This document shows, one piece after another, positions 1 through 5,293 of a stretch of 8,172 bases of DNA (the stretch's first letter is position 1; each line of letters opens with the position of its first letter). The translations under genes were made by a program, and so were the position numbers. This DNA comes from CAZKMQ01 sp964554065 (lineage in GTDB: Bacteria > Patescibacteriota > Patescibacteriia > Magasanikbacterales > JBBTQS01): assembly GCA_964554065.1 (NCBI GenBank), contig CAZKMQ010000039.1, positions 1-8,172 of the forward strand. Direction: 5' to 3'. A model generated the notes under the pieces. It was not told the origin of the DNA and did no database searches. It worked only from the letters and a program-made list of their open reading frames with translations.

Positions 1-120
1 AAAAAAGCCTTTTTGTCAAGGTTTGAACTTCTAAATTTAGATAAATTGTTGTAATTTGGCGAGATCTTGAAATTGTAATACACCACTAAAATAAGTTCTA
101 ACACCGTCCCATCGCCCCCG
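1..120. other. Left-edge intergenic segment, no gene seen
   Basis: No coding region is supported here. The first bases (an A run, GCC, then a T run) look like the tail of a terminator of a unit lying left of the window. The 10-base palindrome CTAAATTTAG at 31-40, followed by TAAAT, recurs at 3777-3786 after the terminator of the 13-codon unit, also followed by TAAAT. A promoter-like relic follows at 56-81. The stretch at 105-121 is unusually C-rich for this AT-rich spacer, without visible structure. Confidence 0.5.
56..81 (+). promoter_or_regulatory. Degenerate copy of the 3581 promoter
   Basis: Bases 56-76 align without gaps to 3581-3601, the -35 and spacer of the promoter of the 13-codon unit, with 18 of 21 positions identical and AGATCTTSAAATTGT nearly intact. 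In this copy the -35 is TTGGCG instead of TTGACA and the -10 region is poor (TAATAC at 76-81, wrongly spaced). I read it as a decayed duplicate promoter, probably inactive. Chance similarity in AT-rich DNA is possible but less likely over 21 bases. Confidence 0.4.
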
Positions 121-124
121 CATC

Positions 125-153
125 AATACAAAATTACGTTTACGTGTTATAGT
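125..153 (+). promoter_or_regulatory. Probable extended -10 promoter for the exported protein
   Basis: TATAGT at 148-153 is preceded by TG at 145-146, an extended -10 like the one at 3827-3835. The -35 position (125-130, AATACA) is poor, so activity would rest on the extended -10. A start near 160 would give an mRNA leader of about 64 nt before the ATG at 224. Confidence 0.45.
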
Positions 154-223
154 GAAATCATATATTCATAGATTATATTGGTGGTAATTTATTCGACACA
201 AATCAACAAATAGTTTTTTAAAT

Positions 224-1135
224 ATGAAATACTTGTTAGTGGTATTTTTTGGTCTTATAATTTCACTTGCTGTCGCAGTAGCAACATATTTTATTACAAG
301 TAATTTTTATGTAGGCCAGATCACCGATCTCTCACTGCGTCTAGAAGAGTATGAAAATCCAGTAAAAGAGATTGATAGTAAGTTTACAGATGAGCAGATA
401 CTTGAATTTGCATATTCAAATGATTACAATCCTCCGGAGAGTTTTTTTATTCCCGAAGTAGATCGAAACCCAGACTCAGACAAGTATAGGAACATCGAAT
501 ATTACTGGGAAGAGGTGCAGGAGTATGATTTTACACGTTTTTCTTGTGCCAATGATTTGCAAGAAGCAGTAAGTCGTATTGAAAAAATGATACAAATAGG
601 TTATGGCTCATCAGACTACCCTGTAACCGAGCATATTGCTGAAGAATTTTTTGAGAATGATATGTTCTTTCAGTTTGAGGTTGTGCGGGACCAAAATCCT
701 TCTCCGAACATTAATCTACATAGAGTCTTTAAGTGTAATTATGTTAGTCAAATTGATTACTATCTTACCAGAGACACATTCGCATATGTAAATAATGGAG
801 TGCAGCACATTGCAGAGTTTGCCAATGAGGATATGACAGAAGAGCGTGCTCAAAATGCAATGGATTTTTTGTTTTATGTAGTGGGGCGTGGAAAAATTGT
901 GGATCATTCTATTGTTAAAGATCGTCAATACGTGAGTAATATTTTCTATGTTGTTAAAATTAACGGTGGTGATTGGGGTACTTGTGACAGCATAAATCTA
1001 AAAAAAGTAAAATTTACCATGAATATCTATACAGGTTCAGTGACGATGTACTTGGATCATGATCAGCAATCTAAGACCATAACCGGGGCATGTATTCCAA
1101 ATCCTTACTCGTCAAGTGATGAATATTTTCAGTGA
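224..1135 (+). CDS. Exported or membrane-anchored protein of unknown function, 303 aa
   Basis: I do not recognise a family. Residues 3-24 form one strongly hydrophobic segment after a single Lys, with no clear signal-peptidase site or lipobox, so an N-terminal anchor with the rest outside the membrane is most likely. Residues 30-105 are acidic and Tyr-rich. Four cysteines (108, 171, 254, 290) all lie in the exported part and could form two disulfides. The last quarter (about 235-290) alternates hydrophobic and polar residues as in a small beta domain, with a Gly-Gly-Asp-Trp-Gly turn at 248-252. The ATG at 224 has no Shine-Dalgarno, only an A/T-rich leader, but it is the start that places the anchor at the N-terminus. 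It is a single-gene unit: its stop is TGA followed directly by TAA, and a terminator lies 86 bases downstream. Gene reality is well supported by length and codon use; function is unknown. Confidence 0.85.
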   Translation: MKYLLVVFFGLIISLAVAVATYFITSNFYVGQITDLSLRLEEYENPVKEIDSKFTDEQILEFAYSNDYNPPESFFIPEVDRNPDSDKYRNIEYYWEEVQEYDFTRFSCANDLQEAVSRIEKMIQIGYGSSDYPVTEHIAEEFFENDMFFQFEVVRDQNPSPNINLHRVFKCNYVSQIDYYLTRDTFAYVNNGVQHIAEFANEDMTEERAQNAMDFLFYVVGRGKIVDHSIVKDRQYVSNIFYVVKINGGDWGTCDSINLKKVKFTMNIYTGSVTMYLDHDQQSKTITGACIPNPYSSSDEYFQ

Positions 1136-1220
1136 TAATTGATTTTGGATAATAGGATTATGTGTAAGGCGAGTAACTAGTGAGCTATGCCAAAGTTAGA
1201 TCCATCTTCTCCGCAAAAAT

Positions 1221-1245
1221 AAAGACCACCAAAGGGTGGCTTTTG
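1221..1245 (+). terminator. Intrinsic terminator of the exported-protein gene
   Basis: CCACC (1226-1230), loop AAAG, GGTGG (1235-1239); AAAG at 1221-1224 continues the stem with CTTT at 1240-1243 around one bulged A. The T run is short (TTTTG). Because the flanking A's mirror the T's it could also act weakly on the other strand. Confidence 0.65.
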
Positions 1246-1251
1246 TGCTAA

Positions 1252-1257
1252 TATAAT
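1252..1257 (+). promoter_or_regulatory. -10 element immediately before a small ORF
   Basis: A perfect TATAAT at 1252-1257 sits four bases before an ATG at 1262, just after the terminator. A transcript would start at or next to the ATG, the same geometry as the transporter gene at 6134. No convincing -35 is seen, because the upstream bases belong to the terminator. The region is AT-rich, so a chance match is possible. Confidence 0.35.
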
Positions 1258-1261
1258 ATAT

Positions 1262-1374
1262 ATGAAAGATAAAGAACCGCGTAATTCAAAATCAGCTTAT
1301 TTGTTGACAATATGTTAGAAGGCCTTAGATCACATGGTGATGTAAATTACGAGAGAGATTACAGTAGTCAATAG
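1262..1374 (+). pseudogene. Small ORF split by a probable 2-base insertion
   Basis: An 18-codon ORF starts with ATG at 1262 (MKDKEPRNSKSAYLLT, then Ile-Cys and TAG at 1316-1318). A second frame opens with ATG at 1312 and runs 20 codons to TAG at 1372-1374, starting MLEGLRSHGDVNYERDY. Removing one AT from ACAATATG would join the two into one polar, charged protein of about 36 aa, so a duplicated AT is the simplest explanation. Other readings are two independent micro-ORFs, a sequencing error, a programmed shift, or chance. No family is recognised and the ORFs are too short for coding statistics. Confidence 0.25.
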
Positions 1375-1406
1375 TTTTTGTTTTAAAGTAAGTTGAATTT
1401 ACATCA
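1338..1406. repeat. 11-bp perfect inverted repeat upstream of the 154-aa gene
   Basis: TGATGTAAATT at 1338-1348 is the exact reverse complement of AATTTACATCA at 1396-1406, with a 47-base spacer. In RNA it would close a large hairpin ending about 26 bases before the ATG at 1432. It could be an mRNA leader structure, a regulator site, or the ends of a small insertion. The left arm also lies in the distal part of the split small ORF. Confidence 0.6.
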
Positions 1407-1431
1407 TATTTGATATAGGCTCGCATTGTTT

Positions 1432-1896
1432 ATGCCTAAGAAAAATAGGAAAAGAAATAAAACAACGGTCAATAAGATGGTTGTCCACCCGGTCAAACTT
1501 TTGGTTGGTGTTACTAAAATAAATCTACAACATCTTGAGTTGTTATTTGTTGCAGTAGTATTGGTTATTACAGGTCTTATTTCAGATAAGGGGTCTGTGG
1601 AATGGCTTGGTGTTCTTGGTGTTTTATTAACTTTTGAGTATACGATAATTGCAAATCATCTTGGTGAGTTATATGGTAAAAAATCAAAAAAGCCTAGAGT
1701 TAACAAAAAGCACCCAGATTATCATGACAGGCTTTTGCTTTTTTATTACTTCAAAGAGGTTGTGTGGTTTTCGTACTTTATCATGCTCGGTGCCTGGTCA
1801 GCTCTTGTAGGGGTGGTTCTGTTCTTGTTGTACGCAGTTTGGAGAAGAGAATGGAGAAAATACCATGAAGTAAGCCATCTTGATTATATAGATTAA
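1432..1896 (+). CDS. Small multi-pass membrane protein of unknown function, 154 aa
   Basis: I chose ATG 1432 over the in-frame TTG two codons upstream; neither has a Shine-Dalgarno. The first 30 residues are very basic (MPKKNRKRNK and onward) and should stay in the cytoplasm. Four hydrophobic stretches follow, at about 35-51, 57-75, 101-119 and 120-137. A second basic segment, rich in Lys-Lys and Arg, lies at 82-100 between helices 2 and 3, and the tail (138-154) is charged. By the positive-inside rule this gives two hairpins with both ends and the middle loop inside. No catalytic or transport motif is visible and I do not recognise a family. The gene stands alone, between an inverted-repeat leader and a weak hairpin. 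It is probably real: codon use is coherent and the membrane pattern would not arise by chance. Confidence 0.75.
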   Translation: MPKKNRKRNKTTVNKMVVHPVKLLVGVTKINLQHLELLFVAVVLVITGLISDKGSVEWLGVLGVLLTFEYTIIANHLGELYGKKSKKPRVNKKHPDYHDRLLLFYYFKEVVWFSYFIMLGAWSALVGVVLFLLYAVWRREWRKYHEVSHLDYID

Positions 1897-1903
1897 CTCC
1901 TAG

Positions 1904-1929
1904 ATTTTCCTAATTAGGAAGATTGTTTT
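1904..1929 (+). terminator. Possible weak terminator after the membrane-protein gene
   Basis: ATTTTCCT (1904-1911), loop AATT, AGGAAGAT (1916-1923): eight pairs with one G-U, then TG and TTTT. The stem is AT-rich and the tail short, so termination would be partial; readthrough into the kinase gene at 1966 is possible. Confidence 0.4.
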
Positions 1930-1965
1930 GTTGATTGTTGTGAAAAAAATTAAAAAAGAAAATTT

Positions 1966-2478
1966 ATGAGCAAAATGATAATAATTAACGGCCCTTGTGG
2001 GATTGGCAAATCAACTGTGGCTATTCGACTTCATGCAACACTGCCGTTGTCTTATATTGTGGATGTTGACGAGATTGGCGGAAAGATAAGTCATTACCAA
2101 GACTATGAAGAGGAGCGTTATGAATTACGAGAGGCTGTTGCATTTGCTACTGTTGATGCTGTTCTTTCTAAGAACCGGGATGTCGTTGTTGAAAAAATGA
2201 TATTTCGTGATGAGGTTTTGGATTCATATTGTGATATAGGCAAAAAATACAACGCAGACATTACCGAAATTATTCTATGGGCAAGCAAAGAATTCGTTAT
2301 GAAGAGGGCAAATAAGCGAGGATATCGAGAGGGTGGCACATTCACGCCTGAGAAGTGTGAAAGTTTCTGGGAGGCTATTAAGGACATAAAAAAAAGACGA
2401 GCAAATGCACATGTTATTGACGTTACTAAATTAGACGAGGATGCTGTTTTAAAAGCTGTTCAAATGATAATTATATGA
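1966..2478 (+). CDS. Small P-loop NTPase, probable nucleoside/nucleotide-kinase-like phosphotransferase
   Basis: The 170-aa protein opens with a beta strand (MIIIN) and a Walker A/P-loop, GPCGIGKST, at residues 9-17, which binds the phosphates of ATP. The spacing and size match the adenylate-kinase-like AAA family (shikimate kinase, chloramphenicol phosphotransferase, zeta-like and uncharacterised AAA_18 proteins). VDVDE at 32-36 is placed like the Asp-bearing loop after strand 2. VVVEKM at 73-78 could be the Walker B-equivalent strand. The Arg/Lys-rich segment at 113-121 (KRANKRGYR) looks like the lid that closes over ATP. The substrate cannot be told from sequence. The stop overlaps the next start as ATGA, so it is translationally coupled to an S66 peptidase and the two probably act together. 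The start has only a weak purine-rich ribosome site. Confidence 0.8.
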   Translation: MSKMIIINGPCGIGKSTVAIRLHATLPLSYIVDVDEIGGKISHYQDYEEERYELREAVAFATVDAVLSKNRDVVVEKMIFRDEVLDSYCDIGKKYNADITEIILWASKEFVMKRANKRGYREGGTFTPEKCESFWEAIKDIKKRRANAHVIDVTKLDEDAVLKAVQMIII

Positions 2479-3512
2479 AAATGAACAAATTAAGCAAACT
2501 AAAAAAGGGAGATAAGGTAGCTGTACTTTCTCCATCGTTTGCAGGTCCTGGTATGTTTCCAGAAGTGTATAAGCTTGGCTTAAAAAGATTGCGAGATGTT
2601 TTTGGTTTAGATCCAGTTGAGTACCCAACAACAGGCAAGCTTGGTGCTAGTACTGAAGAAAGAGCTAAAGACTTGATAAGCGCATTTGATAATCCAGAAA
2701 TAAAAGCGGTTATATCTACGATAGGTGGGGATGATCAGGTTACATATATAAAAAAGCTTCCTGCTAAGCTCTTTATTGAAAACCCAAAGCCATTTTTTGG
2801 TTACAGCGACAATACACACTTGATGAATTTTTTGTGGCAAAATGGTGTGCCGTCATATTATGGAGGTTCAATAATGACTCAATTTGCGATGCAAGGGGAA
2901 ATGGATGATTACACAGTTGAATACCTTAAGAAAGCTTTATTTGAGGTAGGTGAATTTGAATTAAAGCCAAGTGACACATTTAACGAGATCGGTTTGAACT
3001 GGTCTGATGTAGAAAATCTTACCAAACAAAGAGTTTACGAGTCTAATGAGGGTTGGTTTTGGGATTCGCCCAAAGATGTTAGTGGAGTTGTGTGGGGTGG
3101 TTGCCTAGAGTCTCTTGACGAGATAATGCGCCATGGTTTAGATTTGCCTTCACTAGAAGAATTTAAAAATGTTGTGCTTATAGCTGAAACTTCTGAAGAG
3201 ATTCCATCTAGCGAATACGTATCGCGTGTTTTTCGTGCTTTTGGGGAGCGAGGTGTACTTAAGAGCGTACAAGCAGTTTTGGTTGGTCGTCCAAAATGTT
3301 GGGAGTTTGAAAAACCACATGAAAAAGCAGTCAGAGAAGAACATAGGTCACATCAGCGAGAAGTTATTGTTGAAATGGTGAGAAATTATAATAAGGATAT
3401 TCCAATTGTACAAAACATGGATTTTGGGCACACTGATCCACAGATTCCATTGCCATATGGTATGGATCTAAGAATAGACGGGGAAAGCAAGCGTATCTTT
3501 TCACAATTTTAG
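2475..3512 (+). CDS. S66 family serine peptidase (MccF / LD-carboxypeptidase-like)
   Basis: The 345-aa protein carries the S66 signatures in order: an N-terminal GDKVAVLSPS strand; IGGDD near residues 83-87; the nucleophile motif GYSDNT with Ser111; GGCLESL at 208-214; a likely catalytic Glu238 in AETSEE; and His319 in FGHTDPQIPLPYG. The Ser-Glu-His triad is therefore complete. S66 enzymes cleave L,D bonds in peptidoglycan tetrapeptides (LdcA) or the amide joining an amino acid to a nucleotide in microcin C and similar toxins (MccF). The length is nearer to MccF (about 340) than LdcA (about 300), and the Trp-rich stretch at 194-207 lies in the insertion that MccF uses to stack the nucleotide base. 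There is no signal peptide, so it is cytoplasmic. The ATG at 2475 overlaps the kinase stop; a second ATG two codons on is an alternative start. No clear terminator follows. Family confident; MccF over LdcA is inference. Confidence 0.9.
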   Translation: MKMNKLSKLKKGDKVAVLSPSFAGPGMFPEVYKLGLKRLRDVFGLDPVEYPTTGKLGASTEERAKDLISAFDNPEIKAVISTIGGDDQVTYIKKLPAKLFIENPKPFFGYSDNTHLMNFLWQNGVPSYYGGSIMTQFAMQGEMDDYTVEYLKKALFEVGEFELKPSDTFNEIGLNWSDVENLTKQRVYESNEGWFWDSPKDVSGVVWGGCLESLDEIMRHGLDLPSLEEFKNVVLIAETSEEIPSSEYVSRVFRAFGERGVLKSVQAVLVGRPKCWEFEKPHEKAVREEHRSHQREVIVEMVRNYNKDIPIVQNMDFGHTDPQIPLPYGMDLRIDGESKRIFSQF

Positions 3513-3580
3513 TGAGAGCTAGTATAATAGAAAAACTCCTAATCTATAAGCTCTTCAGACAGTGTGTTAATAGTTACATC
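3513..3580 (+). other. Spacer after the peptidase gene
   Basis: No gene is seen. TATAAT at 3523-3528 is an isolated -10-like hexamer with no partner. AGAGCT (3515-3520) can pair with AGCTCT (3549-3554), but no T run follows, so it is not a terminator. How the kinase-peptidase transcript ends is unclear; it may run into the next unit. Confidence 0.4.
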
Positions 3581-3609
3581 TTGACAAGATCTTCAAATTG
3601 TGTTATTAT
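3581..3609 (+). promoter_or_regulatory. Consensus sigma70-type promoter of the 13-codon unit
   Basis: TTGACA at 3581-3586, 17-bp spacer, TATTAT at 3604-3609. The predicted start is near 3615-3617. The -35 and first spacer bases (TTGACAAGATC) match closely the promoters at 3807 and 7321 (TTGACAAAATC in both). Confidence 0.85.
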
Positions 3610-3682
3610 GCGGCTTGGTAGCGTGGCTAAGAAATGCATTATATATTGCATTTCCGCCAGTGCTAGCAGGAGGGGCAACATT

Positions 3683-3724
3683 ATGAACTCTGCAGGGTTA
3701 AAACCCGCAAACGAAAAAGCTTAA
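3683..3724 (+). CDS. 13-residue peptide with a perfect ribosome site
   Basis: ATG 3683 to TAA 3722-3724 encodes MNSAGLKPANEKA. AGGAGG at 3668-3673 lies nine bases before the ATG, one of the three strongest Shine-Dalgarno sites in the window, and the ORF is enclosed between its own promoter and terminator. The peptide is polar and slightly basic, with no hydrophobic stretch, so it is not a typical type I toxin or a signal peptide. It has no run of one amino acid, so it is not a classic attenuation leader. The stop codon lies inside the terminator stem, so a ribosome on the last codons would cover the stem's left arm. Translation is likely from the site strength; function is unknown. Confidence 0.5.
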   Translation: MNSAGLKPANEKA

Positions 3725-3771
3725 ATGTGCCATTGTAGGGATATGTCCCATGGTGCACGAAGGCTTTTTTT
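3714..3771 (+). terminator. Strong compound terminator containing the ORF stop codon
   Basis: Outer arm AAAAAGCTT (3714-3722) pairs with AA-G-GCTTTTT (3760-3769, one bulged G). TGTGCCAT (3726-3733) pairs with ATGGTGCA (3750-3757) with two G-U pairs. GGGA (3738-3741) and TCCC (3746-3749) cap it with a TATG loop. Seven T's at 3765-3771 form the tail. Confidence 0.8.
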
Positions 3772-3806
3772 GTTTGCTAAATTTAGGTAAATAGTGGTAT
3801 ATACTC

Positions 3807-3835
3807 TTGACAAAATCACTCAAATGTGCTATAGT
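3807..3835 (+). promoter_or_regulatory. Consensus promoter of the large structured RNA
   Basis: TTGACA at 3807-3812, 17-bp spacer, extended -10 TGC-TATAGT (3827-3835). Upstream is A/T-rich, including CTAAATTTAG at 3777-3786, which could serve as an UP element. The predicted start is near 3842. It shares TTGACAAAATC and TGTGCTAT with the promoter at 7321, with the same spacing. Confidence 0.85.
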
Positions 3836-3841
3836 CATATC

Positions 3842-4256
3842 ACGATGAAAGAGGAGTGCTACTGAACTTGGCACGCATAGTGAGTTCATCCGAGTCTGGG
3901 CGCGTTAGCCTAGACGTTAAACTCAAGAGGCAGGAACTTTCCTGCTGAGCTATAATGCAGAAACGGCCTCTGCACACACTCCTTGTCTTTATTGCTTTTG
4001 AAGGGATTCAAAAGACGCAACAATAAAGAGCAGGAAACTGCGAGTAGTGATATCGACGACGACTAGCAAAGGTAGTGAATAACACGTGTATTTGCAGCGT
4101 GCACCAACCTTTGGGACCCATCATGTGTCTACTGAGACGGGTTAGCCTGTGGCTGTCAGTGGTGCGGATCGATTGTCGACCGCATGAACTACAGCGCTGA
4201 GGCTTTACCAGCATGATGTGGACGGAGATTCTTAACTGAATCTCCGTCCTTTTAGT
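3842..4256 (+). ncRNA. Large structured RNA of about 410 nt, family not recognised
   Basis: A promoter and a perfect terminator bound this unit, and no ORF in it looks coding. Helices seen, in order: GGAGTG 3853-3858 with CACTCC 3977-3982 closes a 5' domain. Inside it are TGAACT 3863-3868 / AGTTCA 3883-3888, GTCTGGGC 3894-3901 / GCCTAGAC 3908-3915, and GCAGGA 3930-3935 / TCCTGC 3940-3945. A middle arm follows, CTTTATTG 3987-3994 / CAATAAAG 4021-4028 over TTTTGAA 3996-4002 / TTCAAAA 4007-4013 with loop GGGA. Next come a GCAG-GAAA-CTGC tetraloop hairpin (4030-4041) and CAAAGGT 4067-4073 / ACCTTTG 4107-4113. CATCATG 4119-4125 / CATGATG 4212-4218 closes a 3' domain holding AGCCT 4144-4148 / AGGCT 4200-4204, GCTGT 4152-4156 / ACAGC 4191-4195 and TGCGG 4163-4167 / CCGCA 4180-4184. 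GTTAGCCT occurs twice (3904, 4141). Hallmarks of tmRNA, RNase P, SRP and 6S RNA were looked for and not found. Confidence 0.7.
4220..4256 (+). terminator. Perfect 12-bp terminator of the structured RNA
   Basis: GGACGGAGATTC (4220-4231), loop TTAACT, GAATCTCCGTCC (4238-4249), then TTTTAGTTT. It is uninterrupted and GC-rich at its base. It starts two bases after the helix that closes the RNA's 3' domain, so RNA body and terminator are directly stacked. Confidence 0.9.
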
Positions 4257-4259
4257 TTA

Positions 4260-4288
4260 TTGACATTTTTGGTTTGGTGTGTTTAAAT
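4260..4288 (+). promoter_or_regulatory. Promoter of the acyltransferase gene
   Basis: TTGACA at 4260-4265, 17-bp spacer, TTAAAT at 4283-4288 (4 of 6). The predicted start near 4295 gives a leader of about 22 nt that carries AGGAGGGG at 4307-4314. The -35 begins four bases after the preceding terminator. Confidence 0.65.
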
Positions 4289-4316
4289 CACCCTAGTTTT
4301 GTCATTAGGAGGGGTC

Positions 4317-5276
4317 ATGGACAAAAGAAAGAATCGATGGCGTGTGTATTTGGGCATGTTTCTATTCGGTTTGTACTTTCTGATTCTCGGCGCGCTGCCG
4401 TGGATTATCGGATTGGTTTACAGGTATGTGCTGTTTGGTTGGTTAGTTCAGAGAAGAACTGGATTCAATCCATTCAGTTGGGTTCCGCATGTATGGACCG
4501 GTGCTTTGTGGCATGGCTTGTACAAGAACGTCGTGCAAGTGTCTTTGGTTAAGGAAACACCTGAATGGCCGAAGATCTATCCTTCAGATCGGGTGTTGCT
4601 TCTTGCAAACCACCCTCGAAGTGTAGAGTGCGCACCAGCATACTGGATGTTTGCACATCATCTCTGGCCAGGACTTGGCTTGCTTGCGCAAAAGCGTAGG
4701 GTGGGTGCAATCATGGCTACCAAGAACAGCTGGTCGCCGATCGGCGGATTTCTTCATGTGATCGGCACGGCGATAATGATCAATCGCAAGAACCGAAGTG
4801 ATGCGCTATATCGTGTTGAGCAGGATATCGGCCGTGTTTTTGTTGATGGCACGACTTTGCTTTTGCATCCAGACATGGGTAGGCCTAAGCCTGAATCCAT
4901 GGTGGCAGACCATGCGAAATTCCCTGAACATTCATCATGGCTTGTGCACACACGACAGCCGAGAATTGGGGCACTGCATACAATCCTTCAGGCATTGCGT
5001 CAGGATGATAGTTCTGTTCGCATCATTGATGTAACGTGGGGGTTTGGTCTTCCAGGTCACACAATGGACCAATGGTATAACGCCATTGGAAAGAGGTTCT
5101 TCGTACACGCTCAGGAAGAATCCTTGGAAGATATTCCTGAAGATGAAGAAGAGCTCAAAGCATGGATCAACAATCGTTACCGCAGAAAAAACATCCAGCT
5201 GGAGATGTGGGGAAAGCTCAACGGATCACAGACTGAACACAAGTTTGAATTTCTGGATCTGCTAGCTACAGATTAG
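4317..5276 (+). CDS. PlsC-like lysophospholipid acyltransferase (LPLAT superfamily)
   Basis: The 319-aa protein has a basic N-terminus and a hydrophobic region at about 11-42 that should anchor it in the membrane. Motif I is NHPRSVE (98-104): the usual NHX4D with Glu in place of Asp. Motif II is GTAIMINR (150-157), matching the phosphate-binding G-FI-R block. Motif III is LHPDMGRPK (183-191), standing where PlsC has FPEGTRS, with Asp for Glu. These enzymes transfer an acyl chain to a glycerol-phosphate-type acceptor at the inner membrane face. The divergent motifs I and III make the exact acceptor uncertain, and classical PlsC (about 240 aa) is shorter. The region after 200 is unusual and ends in an acidic stretch (270-280). 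ATG 4317 is set by AGGAGGGG four bases upstream (an in-frame TTG at 4299 lies before that site). The gene has its own promoter and a strong terminator, so it is monocistronic. Codon use is richer in G/C than in the genes left of 3512. Confidence 0.8.
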   Translation: MDKRKNRWRVYLGMFLFGLYFLILGALPWIIGLVYRYVLFGWLVQRRTGFNPFSWVPHVWTGALWHGLYKNVVQVSLVKETPEWPKIYPSDRVLLLANHPRSVECAPAYWMFAHHLWPGLGLLAQKRRVGAIMATKNSWSPIGGFLHVIGTAIMINRKNRSDALYRVEQDIGRVFVDGTTLLLHPDMGRPKPESMVADHAKFPEHSSWLVHTRQPRIGALHTILQALRQDDSSVRIIDVTWGFGLPGHTMDQWYNAIGKRFFVHAQEESLEDIPEDEEELKAWINNRYRRKNIQLEMWGKLNGSQTEHKFEFLDLLATD

Positions 5277-5293
5277 TACAAAACCAAACACAT

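Larger units (their letters stand above)
3616..3771 (+). ncRNA. Short structured transcript with a 13-codon ORF
   Basis: This is a complete transcription unit of about 155 nt between a consensus promoter and a strong terminator. The 5' part folds into a long imperfect hairpin (about 3619-3665): TAGC, TGG and GAAATGCA on the left pair with TGCATTTC, CCA and GCTA on the right, around an AU-rich 8-base loop. Its right arm ends two bases before the Shine-Dalgarno AGGAGGGG (3668-3675). Then come a 13-codon ORF, including a small GGGTT/AACCC hairpin, and the terminator. It could be a dual-function small RNA, a mini-mRNA, or a regulatory leader without its target gene. I do not recognise an Rfam family by eye. 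Confidence 0.6.

Noticed and set aside
1304..1330. TTGACA at 1304-1309 as a promoter for the membrane-protein gene
   Set aside because: No acceptable -10 at 16-18 bp; the nearest candidate (TTAGAT) is poor and 15 bp away.
1940..1969. GTG-started 9-codon ORF ending in an ATGA overlap with the kinase start
   Set aside because: Low-complexity Lys/Asn codons from an A-rich leader and no ribosome site; best explained by base composition.
3868..3945. 26-codon ORF from TTG 3868 inside the large RNA, with GAGGAG upstream, and a 6-codon ORF at 3845
   Set aside because: A non-ATG start with a long spacing, and the frame cuts across clear helices; an open stretch of this size is expected by chance.
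4008..4214. 68-codon reading frame on the minus strand within the large RNA
   Set aside because: No promoter or ribosome site on that strand, and the plus-strand promoter, helices and terminator explain the region.
3842..4256. RNase P RNA (rnpB)
   Set aside because: Length and location fit, but the P4 sequences (GAGGAAAGTCC and ACAGAA) and the GGTAAGAGC region are absent on both strands. A covariance search would still be worth running.
3616..4256. tmRNA, one- or two-piece; the end of the 13-codon ORF (GCAAACGAAAAAGCTTAA) recalls a tag frame
   Set aside because: There is no tRNA-like acceptor or T-arm, no GGNTTCGAC block, and the ORF has its own Shine-Dalgarno and ATG and is followed at once by a terminator.
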